A DNA stretch of 64,000 nt, from contig CALUQY010000009.1 of the NCBI GenBank assembly GCA_944323035.1, positions 23,550-87,549 on the forward strand, given 5' to 3'. How positions within the stretch are numbered: the first letter of the stretch is position 1; each line of letters opens with the position of its first letter. This document shows, in pieces, positions 16,193 to 24,695 of this stretch. Under the pieces are notes generated by a model. That model was not told where the DNA came from and did not search any database. It saw nothing but the letters and a program-made list of their open reading frames with translations. This DNA is from Candidatus Gastranaerophilales bacterium (GTDB lineage Bacteria > Cyanobacteriota > Vampirovibrionia > Gastranaerophilales > Gastranaerophilaceae). A program made the position numbers and the translations under genes.

Positions 16193-16582
16193 TTATGCAG
16201 TTTTGAGGTGGTTTTCGCACTCTTTGCACAAACCTTTGAATGTAATTTCAAGCTCAAGAATTTTGCAGCCCGAAACACATTCGGCCCTTGCGATTAAATC
16301 AGGCGCAATTGCGTAAGTGATGTCGTGAATTTTACCGCAGCATTTGCAGATAAAATGATAATGGGGCTCGAGGTTCCAATCGTAGTGAGAGGAGCCGTCA
16401 AGCCCGTTAATTTTTCGGATTTCGCCATTTTCTGCAAGCTTGTTTAAATTACGGTATACAGTTGCCACGCCGATTTCAGCGTGCTCTTCGTGAATATATT
16501 TATACAACTCATCTGCGCTCGGATGAGTGCCGATTTTACGAAGAGAACTTAAAACGATGTCTTTCTGTTTTGTGTTACGCAT
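16193..16582 (-). CDS. Fur-family metalloregulator (Fur/PerR)
   Basis: 129 residues. The N-terminal winged helix includes HPSADELYKYI and IGVATVYRNLNKLAENGEI (recognition helix). The metal region has H-YDWNLEPHYHFICKCCGKI, with CxxC and a second pair C-x2-C (GLCKECENH). These are the structural-Zn and sensory ligands of the family. Fe-sensing versus peroxide-sensing cannot be decided by eye. Two Fur-type boxes overlie its promoter, so autoregulation is expected. It lies between pflB and regulator pair 2; control of oxygen-labile PFL by a PerR-like protein would be sensible but is inference. Confidence 0.9.
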   Translation of the reverse strand: MRNTKQKDIVLSSLRKIGTHPSADELYKYIHEEHAEIGVATVYRNLNKLAENGEIRKINGLDGSSHYDWNLEPHYHFICKCCGKIHDITYAIAPDLIARAECVSGCKILELEITFKGLCKECENHLKTA

Positions 16583-16598
16583 GTTATACCTTATTTAA

Positions 16599-16632
16599 TA
16601 ATGATTATCATTATCTTTGATAACTATTATCA
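16599..16632 (-). promoter_or_regulatory. Two tandem Fur/PerR boxes
   Basis: Box 1 TAATGAT-T-ATCATTA (16599-16613) is a perfect 7-1-7 inverted repeat. Box 2 TGATAAC-T-ATTATCA (16618-16632) has one mismatch. The 19-bp offset matches adjacent Fur dimers. Box 2 abuts the -10 of the regulator gene. Confidence 0.85.
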
Positions 16633-16660
16633 TTATCAACTAAAAAACCTTAGTTGTCAA
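16632..16660 (-). promoter_or_regulatory. Promoter of the Fur-family gene
   Basis: Minus strand TTGACA (16655-16660), 17-bp spacer, GATAAT (16632-16637), directly next to the Fur boxes. Confidence 0.8.
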
Positions 16661-16686
16661 GTGCTATTTTTACAAAAGTTTGCAAA

Positions 16687-16926
16687 TTATTTTGTAGAAA
16701 TTGGGTATTCAAAATTATTTTTCAGGCGGATAACATCTCGCTGAAGCCTATTCGCATACTTTACAACAAGTGACGCAAGCGATGACAAATCAGAAGATTG
16801 AATATAGTATCCGCAGTTATCCTCGGTCAGCTCCGCCCAAATTCTTATAAGACAAGCTATTTCAAGCATATAGGTACAAATCCGTGAACTTCTCATATAC
16901 AGCGCATCCAAATCATACTGTTTCAT
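16687..16926 (-). CDS. Small helical protein, divergent partner of HTH regulator (pair 2)
   Basis: 79 residues from ATG 16926 (AAAGGAGGGAAA before it; the frame also opens earlier at 16956 without an RBS). Helical, with Cys at ICTYMLEIACLIRIW and a central acidic stretch; the C-terminus is basic. No family recognised. It is divergent from the 17047 HTH gene and shares an overlapping promoter with it: TTGACA (17013-17018) / TATTTT (16990-16995). Compare pair 1 at 12851-13400. Confidence 0.68.
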   Translation of the reverse strand: MKQYDLDALYMRSSRICTYMLEIACLIRIWAELTEDNCGYYIQSSDLSSLASLVVKYANRLQRDVIRLKNNFEYPISTK

Positions 16927-16954
16927 TTTCCCTCCTTTTGTTAAGCATTTATTC

Positions 16955-17035
16955 ATAAATTTATAGAATTTTCCATAAATTTATACATGAAAATAACATT
17001 ATCCATTATATTTGTCAAGTATTCAATAAATTTAT
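16955..17035. promoter_or_regulatory. Three ATAAATTTAT palindromes between the divergent regulators
   Basis: The exact 10-bp palindrome ATAAATTTAT occurs at 16955-16964, 16975-16984 and 17026-17035. The first two are exactly 20 bp apart (two helical turns). The third overlaps the -10 region of the HTH gene. A plausible operator set for the HTH protein. Confidence 0.6.
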
Positions 17036-17040
17036 ATAAT
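17012..17040 (+). promoter_or_regulatory. Promoter of HTH regulator (pair 2), leaderless geometry
   Basis: TTGTCA (17012-17017), 17-bp spacer, TATAAT (17035-17040); the ATG follows six bases later. The -35 overlaps the opposite-strand -35 TTGACA of the divergent gene. Confidence 0.8.
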
Positions 17041-17046
17041 TTAAGT

Positions 17047-17274
17047 ATGAAATTAAATGCACACGAACTTGTTAAACTTTTACTATCAAAAAAAGGGCTC
17101 AAACAAAAAGAACTGGCTCAAATGCTTTCTCAAAAGCTGGATAAGCCATATTCTATCGGCAGTCTTTCGCAAAAACTTTGCCGCGGAACTATTTCTTACA
17201 ATGAGGTTGCGCTCATTGCAGACCTTTTAGGATTTGATATTGAATTTGTCGACAGAAAGCAAGGGGTAGACTAG
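17047..17274 (+). CDS. Small HTH regulator (pair 2)
   Basis: 75 residues, single helix-turn-helix: HELVKLLLSKKGLKQKELAQML, then YSIGSLSQKLCRGTISYNEVALIADLLGFDIEFV. Paralogue of the 13191 regulator; both have the YS-x4-LS-KL core and the ID/KFI-type end. ATG 17047 is chosen over the upstream start at 16987 because the promoter -10 ends six bases before it. Probably autoregulatory through the ATAAATTTAT palindromes. Confidence 0.82.
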   Translation: MKLNAHELVKLLLSKKGLKQKELAQMLSQKLDKPYSIGSLSQKLCRGTISYNEVALIADLLGFDIEFVDRKQGVD

Positions 17275-17316
17275 TATAGTCTACCCCACCATTATGAAAC
17301 CCGTTTGACCGCGGGC

Positions 17317-18321
17317 CTATGCTATTTCCCAACGTCCGCAGGTACCGCCCCAGCGCGCTATGATATTTCCTTTAATATCTTTTATATTTTCAACGCGTTG
17401 AAGCTCATCCGTACCCTCAACGATCGTGATAACTTCGCAATTATTTGAACAGCCGTTGCAATCGCAGGTAATTGAAGTAAAGTGCATATCGCCGACTTCC
17501 CAGCCTTTGAATTTTGTCGGAACTTCCGTATACTGGTGGTTTTCCATGGCAAGAAGCGCAGCACCTATGGCACCCATTGTCTGGTGATGATTTGGTACAA
17601 CGACCTTCGTGCCCAAAGCTTCTTCAAAAGCTTTTACCATGCCGGTATTGGTTGCGACACCGCCCTGAAAGGTAATCGTTGGCAGAAGCTCTTTACCGAG
17701 TGCAAGGTTGCTTAAATAGTTTCTTACAAGAGCCTGACAGAGGCCGTATAGCAAATCTTCCACAGGATAGCCCAGCTGTTGTTTGTGGATAAGGTCACTT
17801 TCCGCAAATACACCGCAGCGGCCCGCAATTCTGGCAGGGTTCGTGGATTTAAGAGCAGTTTCACCGAATTTTTCAATCGGAACATTCAATCTTTGCGCCT
17901 GGTGGTCTAAGAAACTTCCTGTACCTGCCGCGCAAACGGTGTTCATAGCGAAGTCGGTGACAATACCGTCGCGAAGGATAATAATTTTACTGTCCTGCCC
18001 GCCGATTTCAAGAATAGTCTGAACGCCCGGAACATTTGTACTTGCGGCAACTGCGTGTGCGGTAATTTCGTTTTTAATAACGTCAGCACCAACGAGCGCA
18101 CCGGCAAGGTTACGTCCGGAACCCGTTGTTCCGACACCCATTACCACGTAGTCTGTCAACTTTTTGTCATAAAGCTGTTTTAATCCGTTTTGTACTGCCA
18201 TTACAGGTTTTCCGGCAGTTTTCAACATAACGCTGTCTACATATTTTCCTTTTTCGTCAACCAACGCCAGTTTGGTCGTAACCGAACCAACGTCTATCCC
18301 TAAGTACACTGTTAAACTCAT
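17317..18321 (-). CDS. Acyl-CoA dehydratase activase (BadF/BadG/HgdC family ATPase)
   Basis: 334 residues. ASKHA ATPase that uses ATP hydrolysis to drive an electron into a 2-hydroxyacyl-CoA dehydratase or benzoyl-CoA reductase-type partner. Motifs: GIDVGSVTTKLALVD (phosphate 1), EIGGQDSKII, NTVCAAGTGSFLDHQAQRL and AGRCGVFAESD, whose Cys residues bridge the homodimer's [4Fe-4S] cluster, and GGVATNTG. ATG 18321 (AAAAGGAAAACGAA upstream) is preferred to the 18399 start, which would overlap lysC. It sits 16 bp after lysC. No dehydratase subunit is in the window, so its partner is unknown. Confidence 0.9.
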   Translation of the reverse strand: MSLTVYLGIDVGSVTTKLALVDEKGKYVDSVMLKTAGKPVMAVQNGLKQLYDKKLTDYVVMGVGTTGSGRNLAGALVGADVIKNEITAHAVAASTNVPGVQTILEIGGQDSKIIILRDGIVTDFAMNTVCAAGTGSFLDHQAQRLNVPIEKFGETALKSTNPARIAGRCGVFAESDLIHKQQLGYPVEDLLYGLCQALVRNYLSNLALGKELLPTITFQGGVATNTGMVKAFEEALGTKVVVPNHHQTMGAIGAALLAMENHQYTEVPTKFKGWEVGDMHFTSITCDCNGCSNNCEVITIVEGTDELQRVENIKDIKGNIIARWGGTCGRWEIA

Positions 18322-18337
18322 TTCGTTTTCCTTTTCT

Positions 18338-19606
18338 CTATACATCCGGTAAATCGCCTTTGACTTCCGCGATTTCATCGCTGTTAAGTTCAAAGACATC
18401 GTGTAAAACTTTTATTGCCTTTTTAGTATCTTCTTTGTTTACAAGGCAGCTTATTTTTATTTCGCTTGTTGCAATCATTCTGATATTAATATTGGCATCC
18501 GCGAGCGCCTGAAACATTTTTGACGCTATCCCCGGGCGGCCTATCATGCCGGCTCCGACAGCCGAAACTTTTGCGATATCGGTATTTGCTTCAACTTTAG
18601 AGAAATGCCATTTATCTTTAAGCTTATTAAGCACCTCAAGCGCGGCATCAACATCATCCGCACAGATAGTAAACGCAATGTCGTTAGTGTTGGCTACTTT
18701 ATCTGCATAAGATTGGATAATCATATCAACTGAGATTTTGCTGTCGGCAAGTGCCGTAAACACAGCCGCTGCCGCACCGGGTTTATCCGGAACATCACAA
18801 ACGACTATTCTTGCCTGTGAAAGGTCTGCCGCTATGCCTGCTACTGCTTTATTAATTTCCATTTCATCAACTCCTAATACTAAAGTACCTAAATTGTCGA
18901 GTTTAAAACTGCTTCTTACCCTCAAAGGAACATTGTAAACTTTTGCGGTTTCAACGCTGCGCGGGTGAAGAACATTCGCGCCTGCCTGAGCGAGTTCAAG
19001 CATTTCGCCGTAAGAAATTTCTTTCAGGCGGGAAGCTGTCGGAACGATTCTCGGATCGGTCGTGTAGACGCCTTCAACATCGGTATAAATATCGCAGCGT
19101 TTTGCCTTGAGTGCTGCTGCAAGTGCGACCGCCGAAATATCAGAACCGCCTCTGCCCAGAGTCGTAATTTCATTACCTTGAGTAACGCCCTGAAATCCGG
19201 CTACCACAATAATTTTCCCTGCTGCAAGATCACGTTCCAGACGGGTTGTATCAATATCAGTAATTCTAGCTTTCAGGTGAATGTTTTCGGTATGAATACC
19301 TATTTGCATAGCGTTTAAGCTTTCCGCCTCATACCCCAGCGCCTGAATTGCAATTGCAAGAAGAGCAATTGAAACACCTTCTCCGGTTGATAAGAGCATG
19401 TCCATTTCACGTGCGGAAGGGTTAGGGTTCAAATCTTTCGCCATTTTTACAAGATAATCCGTTGTATGCCCCATTGCTGAAACAACCACGACAACATCAT
19501 TGCCGTTTTCTTTCTCACGGATAACCGCGCGGGCAACATTTTTTATTTTCTCAACATCGGCAACGGATGTTCCGCCGAATTTCTGGACTATTATGTCTTT
19601 TTTCAA
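18338..19606 (-). CDS. lysC: Aspartate kinase
   Basis: First step of lysine/threonine/methionine synthesis. 422 residues: an N-terminal kinase domain with VQKFGGTSVAD, VVVVVSAMG and TTLGRGGSD, and two ACT regulatory domains (RIVVCDVPDKPGAAAAVF; VSAVGAGMIGRPGIASKMFQAL), as in monofunctional feedback-inhibited enzymes. The start is TTG, with GAGGA upstream. It follows a TPR gene by 19 bp and precedes the activase by 16 bp, so it is part of a kdsC-TPR-lysC-activase transcript. Confidence 0.95.
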   Translation of the reverse strand: MKKDIIVQKFGGTSVADVEKIKNVARAVIREKENGNDVVVVVSAMGHTTDYLVKMAKDLNPNPSAREMDMLLSTGEGVSIALLAIAIQALGYEAESLNAMQIGIHTENIHLKARITDIDTTRLERDLAAGKIIVVAGFQGVTQGNEITTLGRGGSDISAVALAAALKAKRCDIYTDVEGVYTTDPRIVPTASRLKEISYGEMLELAQAGANVLHPRSVETAKVYNVPLRVRSSFKLDNLGTLVLGVDEMEINKAVAGIAADLSQARIVVCDVPDKPGAAAAVFTALADSKISVDMIIQSYADKVANTNDIAFTICADDVDAALEVLNKLKDKWHFSKVEANTDIAKVSAVGAGMIGRPGIASKMFQALADANINIRMIATSEIKISCLVNKEDTKKAIKVLHDVFELNSDEIAEVKGDLPDV

Positions 19607-19625
19607 CTCTTACAAATCCTCGTCA

Positions 19626-21125
19626 TTAACCTTTGAACTTTTCTAAAAGAATGTTCTTCTCATCAGCATACAAAAAAGTTGAATTTTTCTCAAGTTTTTC
19701 CGCTAATTTTAAAAGTTCCTTAACATTGTAATCAGAAGAATGCTCGTTTAAAAGCTTAAAACCCGTGTGAAATAACAAGTTTTCAAAATACGGATTTTCC
19801 GGAAATATTTTAAGTGCTTTTTTGATTTTAAAGCGCGCCTGCGCAAAATTTTCATGTTTGAGATAATATTCAATAAAATCTTTATATGCTTGAAGGTGGC
19901 GCGGAGTCTTTTCAAGGGTAAGTTCAAAGTATTTTTCGGTTTTATAATTATCTCCGTCCGCGTCATAAATTTTTGCAAGAAGGTAGTAAACCGCAGGAAG
20001 TTTCAGGGTAATTTGGAGAGCTTTTCTGAAATTTTCTTCTGCGGCGGTAAGGTTTCCGGTTTTGTAGTTCCAGACACCGAGAAGCATATAAGCAACAGCC
20101 ATTGTTTCCTTGTTCTCCTCACTTTCTACATCAAAAGTCAACGCCTGGACAGCAGCCTCTTTGCCCTCAAGTTCGCCGAGAAGTATTTCGCAGATAAGAA
20201 TTTTCATATCCGTAGATTTATCCTGTTCGTATTCAAGCACCTTTTTATAAGATTCAAGGGCTGAGGCGAAGTCCTCCTGAAACATATAAATATTTGCGCG
20301 CGCCATATATAAAGCAGCGGAACAAAGCTCATTATCCTCAGCTTTTTGAACACATTCAAGCGCTTTTTCAACCTCAAATTGAGCATTATAAATTTCAGCC
20401 AGCAAAAGATAGGCCGGCAGGAAATTTTTATTCATCTCAATTGTTTGCTTTGCCAGCGCTTCCGCATTCGGATAATCCGCTTTGAGCTTTTTAAGTTTTG
20501 CATATTCATAGAAGTGCGCGGCAGCAGGTGCGACTTTAACAAGCAGCGAAAGTCTTGTTTCCGCCCGCTCGTAGTCGCCGAACATAATATCAATAGTTGC
20601 GGTCAAAAACAGAGCATTCATGTTATGCGGGTCGATTGCAAAAGCTTTGACAAATTCCGCCCTTGCTTCCTCAAACCGTTCAAGCCGGTATAACGCCATG
20701 CCATATCCGGTTATGATGTCGGCATCGGATTTAAATACGTTTTTCCCGCGTTCAAAAGTTATTCTGGCTTCATCATTAAGCCGCGCCGACAACTGCGCAA
20801 AACCCAGCCGCATAAATAAATCTTTTTTTATAGGGTTCAAATTCAAAGCCTTCTGAAAAAATCTTGCGGCCTTTTCAAAATCTTTAGCCGATTCATAAAA
20901 ATATCCCAATGTTCTGTAAACACCTTCATTTGCCGGATATAATTCCATAATCTCAAGCAGTAAAGCTTCTGCCTCTGCTCTTTTATTTTGCTTCAAAAAT
21001 GTTACAGCCTTATTAACCAGCGCAACAGAAGGCATCGCGCCCGACGGGGATAATTTCTTGTAATCATCCACATTCCGGCTGATTTCTCTAATCTGTTCAA
21101 GTATTTTCTTTAAGTAGTCAAACAA
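19626..21125 (-). CDS. Tetratricopeptide-repeat protein
   Basis: 499 residues made of TPR units (AEALLLEIMELYPANEGVYRTLGYFYE; AARFFQKALNLNPIKKDLFMRLG; and more to the C-terminus), roughly 11-12 copies. No signal peptide is evident, so a cytoplasmic scaffold is likely. The start is TTG inside the last codons of kdsC (16-nt overlap), so it is translationally coupled. Partner unknown. Confidence 0.85.
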   Translation of the reverse strand: MFDYLKKILEQIREISRNVDDYKKLSPSGAMPSVALVNKAVTFLKQNKRAEAEALLLEIMELYPANEGVYRTLGYFYESAKDFEKAARFFQKALNLNPIKKDLFMRLGFAQLSARLNDEARITFERGKNVFKSDADIITGYGMALYRLERFEEARAEFVKAFAIDPHNMNALFLTATIDIMFGDYERAETRLSLLVKVAPAAAHFYEYAKLKKLKADYPNAEALAKQTIEMNKNFLPAYLLLAEIYNAQFEVEKALECVQKAEDNELCSAALYMARANIYMFQEDFASALESYKKVLEYEQDKSTDMKILICEILLGELEGKEAAVQALTFDVESEENKETMAVAYMLLGVWNYKTGNLTAAEENFRKALQITLKLPAVYYLLAKIYDADGDNYKTEKYFELTLEKTPRHLQAYKDFIEYYLKHENFAQARFKIKKALKIFPENPYFENLLFHTGFKLLNEHSSDYNVKELLKLAEKLEKNSTFLYADEKNILLEKFKG

Positions 21126-21592
21126 TCCGCGACCTCTCTGAAAGCTCCGTTACCGCAGGTGTGCTCCGTAATCTGTATGCCTTCAACATTTTTAACCCGC
21201 AGCGGCGCATGCGGCAATGTGATTTTATATTTTGCATGTTCCAGACACGCCAGATCATTAACATCATCACCTATATAAACATACTCTTCCTGCGACAAAT
21301 TATGCCGTTCAATTATATCTTTCAAAACATCAATCTTAACCCTGATTGACTGGTGAACCTCTTCTATCGCAAACTTTTTCGCAAGCATTTCAATAGCCTG
21401 ATTACCCTCTCCCGAGATAATCCCCAGCTTAAATCCGGCTTTTTTAAGTATAGACATCCCCATTACATCCTGAAAATGAATTTTTCTTGTCATAACTCCG
21501 TTGTCCGAAATGTAAACACATCCGTCCGTCATAACCCCGTCGAAATCAGTAATCACCATTTTTATTGTTTTGGGCAGATAAAGTTTTGACAT
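21110..21592 (-). CDS. kdsC: KdsC-like 3-deoxy-D-manno-octulosonate 8-phosphate phosphatase
   Basis: 160 residues, a cap-less C0 HAD phosphatase. DFDGVMTDG (catalytic Asp pair), IISGEGN and YIGDDVNDLACLE are the HAD motifs in KdsC order, and AIEEVHQSIRVKIDVLKDII is family-typical. It makes Kdo for LPS (or a related nonulosonate). Its presence supports an outer membrane. First gene of the minus-strand operon with the TPR gene and lysC. Confidence 0.87.
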   Translation of the reverse strand: MSKLYLPKTIKMVITDFDGVMTDGCVYISDNGVMTRKIHFQDVMGMSILKKAGFKLGIISGEGNQAIEMLAKKFAIEEVHQSIRVKIDVLKDIIERHNLSQEEYVYIGDDVNDLACLEHAKYKITLPHAPLRVKNVEGIQITEHTCGNGAFREVADCLTT

Positions 21593-21648
21593 AATTCCAA
21601 ATTCCTTATATGCTAAGAATATAACATAAAGTTCGGGAGTTGTAAAAG

Positions 21649-22926
21649 ATGTTTCTATTCTACATAAACCTAAGTATCATAATCATTCTTATAATCTGTT
21701 TTTACCTGACGCGCAAAACCAATACCCGCTGGGAAAAGATTAACGATTATCTCGGGATAGTAACGAATACTATCAACTCTGTGCGCTACGGGAACCTTAC
21801 AACTAAAATCGAACCGCTTAAACATTCCAACAACCCGAGCTATCAAAACGTAACCGAAAGTATTAACCGTATGGTCGAAACCCTCAACGACCGCGAAAAA
21901 ATGATTGTCGAATACCAGACTGAACTCATGCGCCAGAATACACTCCTTGAAACGGTAATCAACTCGCTTTCAGACGGGATTTTAATCGTTAACGAAAAAA
22001 ATTCCATTCTGAAAACTACCCCCAAAATAGAAAACTGGTTCGGTCAAAAACATCAGGATTTAGTCGGCAAAAGCGTTTTAGATTTTATAGAAATAGACGA
22101 AAAAGTTAATCTGCATAAGGCTGAAAAAGTTAATGTTTTCATCAAGCACAACCCGAACAAAAACTTTCAGCTTAGCGCCATAAAGCTTTTTGTGGATGAG
22201 AAAAAACGCTACGTTCTCTTAATAACAGATATCACAAACGAAAAACAGCTTGAAAGTTTAAAAGAAGATTTTATCGCAACCCTCACGCACGATTTGAAAG
22301 TTCCGATTGTCGCGGAAAGCAATATGCTTAACTTCTTTTTAGAGGGTAAGTTCGGCGAGATAAACGAAAAACAGCAATTTGCTCTTGAAGGCATGAAAAA
22401 ATCCAATCGCGAACTTGTCAATCTTGTTCAAATAATTCTCGACACATATAAAATCAAAGAAACCGGCGTAAAATTATACAAAGAAAACATAACCCTTAAC
22501 GAATTTCTCTCCGACATAATCGCTGAAATGCAGCCTATTGCCGCAGAATCAAACATTCAAATTAAGTTTAACGTGTCAACAAACCGGAGCATTATGGCTG
22601 ACAAGCTCCAACTCGGACGTGTGGTAAAAAACCTTATTTCAAACGCAATTATCCACAGCAATTCCAGCGAAACAATTGAAATCGAAACCGGCGAAATCCC
22701 CGGTTATGTAACGATTTCAGTAATTGATTTCGGACAGGGCATCCCGAAAGAAGAAATTCCTTTAATCTTTAATAAATATTATTCTTCGACAAAAAAATTC
22801 CGCAAAATCGGCACAGGCCTTGGGCTTTATCTTTCGCAGGAAATCATCAATTCCCACAACGGCGAAATAAATGTTTCCAGCACCGAAAACGTAAGAACGG
22901 AATTTTGTATTAAGCTGCCTGTCTAA
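21649..22926 (+). CDS. Membrane sensor histidine kinase with PAS domain (orphan)
   Basis: 425 residues. One N-terminal membrane helix (res 3-20), a HAMP-like linker to ~90, and PAS (~98-195, ETVINSLSDGILIVNEKN). HisKA follows with H214 in LTHDLKVP. The HATPase domain has an N-box NLISNAIIHS, G1 DFGQGIP and G2 GTGLGLYLS. All catalytic boxes are intact. No response regulator is in the window. Divergent from kdsC with GGGAGTTGTAAAAG before the ATG. Confidence 0.92.
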   Translation: MFLFYINLSIIIILIICFYLTRKTNTRWEKINDYLGIVTNTINSVRYGNLTTKIEPLKHSNNPSYQNVTESINRMVETLNDREKMIVEYQTELMRQNTLLETVINSLSDGILIVNEKNSILKTTPKIENWFGQKHQDLVGKSVLDFIEIDEKVNLHKAEKVNVFIKHNPNKNFQLSAIKLFVDEKKRYVLLITDITNEKQLESLKEDFIATLTHDLKVPIVAESNMLNFFLEGKFGEINEKQQFALEGMKKSNRELVNLVQIILDTYKIKETGVKLYKENITLNEFLSDIIAEMQPIAAESNIQIKFNVSTNRSIMADKLQLGRVVKNLISNAIIHSNSSETIEIETGEIPGYVTISVIDFGQGIPKEEIPLIFNKYYSSTKKFRKIGTGLGLYLSQEIINSHNGEINVSSTENVRTEFCIKLPV

Positions 22927-22941
22927 AGATTAGCCATAACG

Positions 22942-22992
22942 GCGACACCGGTAGTCATTACAATTTCCCTGACTGTCGGATTATTTTTTTAG
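22942..22992 (+). terminator. Probable terminator after histidine kinase
   Basis: CGACA-N5-AGTC pairs with GACT-GTCG (22943-22956 with 22971-22978), followed by TTATTTTTTT. Confidence 0.4.
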
Positions 22993-23036
22993 AACTTCTT
23001 TTTTATATTACAAAATGTAGAAAAGGAGTAATAATA

Positions 23037-23507
23037 ATGAACAAAAAATTTTTAGCTGTATTTTGTCTGCTGCTGGCAGTAGTTTTAGGAGTTTCAATAA
23101 ACAACATAGCACTTTCAAATTCCAACACCGGCAATATGAAAATCGGTATTGTTGACTTGAGCCAGCTAATTACAAATTCCCAATCCGTTAAAACGCTCAA
23201 ATCAACCCACGAAAAACAACTTGCTGAAATAGAAAAAACTCTTGAACAGGCCCGCATTGATATTTCCAACGAAACCAATCCCGACAAAATCGCTGAATTA
23301 GAAGAAAAATACAGAAAAGACGTAAGTGATAAAAAATTCCAGATGGATAAAAGTTATAACGACAAACTTATGGAAATAGACAAAAGCATCAAAGCGCAGG
23401 TCGCGCAAAAGGCAAAAGAACTTAACTATTCAATAGTTCTGCCCAAAAACATGGTACTCTACGGCGGTGAAGATATCACAAACTTAATCGCAAAAGATAT
23501 TAAGTAG
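23037..23507 (+). CDS. OmpH/Skp-like periplasmic chaperone
   Basis: 156 residues. Signal peptide (res 1-~26, KKFLAVFCLLLAVVLGVS), then KIGIVDLSQLITNSQSVKTLKSTHEKQLAEIEKTLEQ, a long charged coiled coil (~50-125), and a C-terminal beta segment, NYSIVLPKNMVLYGGEDIT. That is the standard OmpH layout. It would bind unfolded outer-membrane proteins in the periplasm. AAAAGGAGTAATAATA precedes the ATG. No BamA or LpxD neighbour, unlike the usual cluster. Confidence 0.85.
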   Translation: MNKKFLAVFCLLLAVVLGVSINNIALSNSNTGNMKIGIVDLSQLITNSQSVKTLKSTHEKQLAEIEKTLEQARIDISNETNPDKIAELEEKYRKDVSDKKFQMDKSYNDKLMEIDKSIKAQVAQKAKELNYSIVLPKNMVLYGGEDITNLIAKDIK

Positions 23508-24375
23508 TCTTTTCATGTTTAAAAACCGCATCCGTGCAGGTGTAGAGGTAAAGCATAAATATCGCAACCGCCGTCATGATAAATGACGAAATCATATAAA
23601 TCGGCGAGGTTTCGGTTATACTCATTCCGACCGCACTCTTGAAATCCGCACTGAAAAACGATGCAGGCAGCAATTCAATTACCACACAAACCGGCAGCGT
23701 TATACGCCAGAAATTTTGATTTAAAATTTCACGGTTAAACGCATAACCGTACAAACCCAGCGCGATATAAAGGCTTGACAGTGTTGAGAAACAATCAAAA
23801 ATATTAAAATTCATTATATTTCCGGCAACACCGAAAAACATCGCCAGATAAATAAACATATAAGACGCAATTGCATAAACCGCAAAACATTTTCTGCCGG
23901 AATGTTTTGCCGAGCTTAGCAAATTCATCGTCTTTGAATAATGATAATACCCGAGATAAAACGGAACATAAATTATAAACAACGCAAGCAATACAAAAAT
24001 TAAAACCTCAATCCGCGTCATTGCAAGCAGCATCTGAAAATCCCAGTTGCGGGGAACCATTCCGTTTTTCATTGCGCTTACAATCATATCCGCATACATC
24101 GGAGCATAAACATTTATATATAATAATATACCGACCGCCGCAAACGAAATTACGGAAAAATAAAATAACCATTTATGGACATTCTCCGGAATTAAACGTT
24201 TTTTCCAGCCTAAGGCAAAAGTATAAATCATCGCAAACACAAGAACTATTTCAACACACGTATTCACAATCGCCTCGGACGGTGAAACCCGAACGGTATT
24301 TTCAATCCCGAGTCCGGCAAAACCCAAGCCAAGCATTATCAAAGCGTATATTACAAATAATATTTTCCAAACCAT
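23500..24375 (-). CDS. Integral membrane protein, unknown
   Basis: 291 residues from ATG 24375 (GGAG upstream; an earlier start at 24432 lacks an RBS). About 8 hydrophobic helices (IYALIMLGLGFAGLG; IVLVFAMIYTFALGW; FSVISFAAVGILLYI; VLIFVLLALFIIYVPFYLGYY; and more). The sequence YHYSKTMNLLSSAKHSGRK forms a charged loop. No family recognised. Convergent with the ompH-like gene, with 8 bp of 3' overlap. Confidence 0.75.
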   Translation of the reverse strand: MVWKILFVIYALIMLGLGFAGLGIENTVRVSPSEAIVNTCVEIVLVFAMIYTFALGWKKRLIPENVHKWLFYFSVISFAAVGILLYINVYAPMYADMIVSAMKNGMVPRNWDFQMLLAMTRIEVLIFVLLALFIIYVPFYLGYYHYSKTMNLLSSAKHSGRKCFAVYAIASYMFIYLAMFFGVAGNIMNFNIFDCFSTLSSLYIALGLYGYAFNREILNQNFWRITLPVCVVIELLPASFFSADFKSAVGMSITETSPIYMISSFIMTAVAIFMLYLYTCTDAVFKHEKTT

Positions 24376-24440
24376 AATCACAATTCTCCAACATAAGTCA
24401 TTATAATACATAATTTCCAAAAATAATGTCATTTAAATAC

Positions 24441-24468
24441 TTGATTTTTAAAATTCAAAATGTATAAT
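24441..24468 (+). promoter_or_regulatory. Promoter of the 24499 small gene
   Basis: TTGATT (24441-24446), 16-bp spacer, TATAAT (24463-24468). Confidence 0.6.
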
Positions 24469-24498
24469 AGAAATGTTAAATCTTAGAGGGGTCATTTT

Positions 24499-24693
24499 AT
24501 GTTAGTTTCGTCGATAGTAGGTTTTAACTTTGGTACAACGCAGGTTTCAAAGCAGAATGTACAAAATTCGCAAAACCATTCATCGTCCTCTCAGTGCCAA
24601 AATCAGCAATCAGCCTCGAACTCCTTGAAAGTTCATCAAAACAAACCCCACCGGCAACACAGCAAAAACAACAAATTGTCATTATTCGCTTAA
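24499..24693 (+). CDS. Small Ser/Gln/Asn-rich protein with NFG motif
   Basis: 64 residues. The N-terminal LVSSIVGFNFGTTQVSK carries the aromatic-Gly patch of the lineage-type proteins. The rest is low-complexity Ser/Gln/Asn and basic (HQNKPHRQHSKNNK). A promoter, GAGGGG and ATG are well placed, so I accept it as a gene, but no function can be given. Confidence 0.5.
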   Translation: MLVSSIVGFNFGTTQVSKQNVQNSQNHSSSSQCQNQQSASNSLKVHQNKPHRQHSKNNKLSLFA

Positions 24694-24695
24694 AA

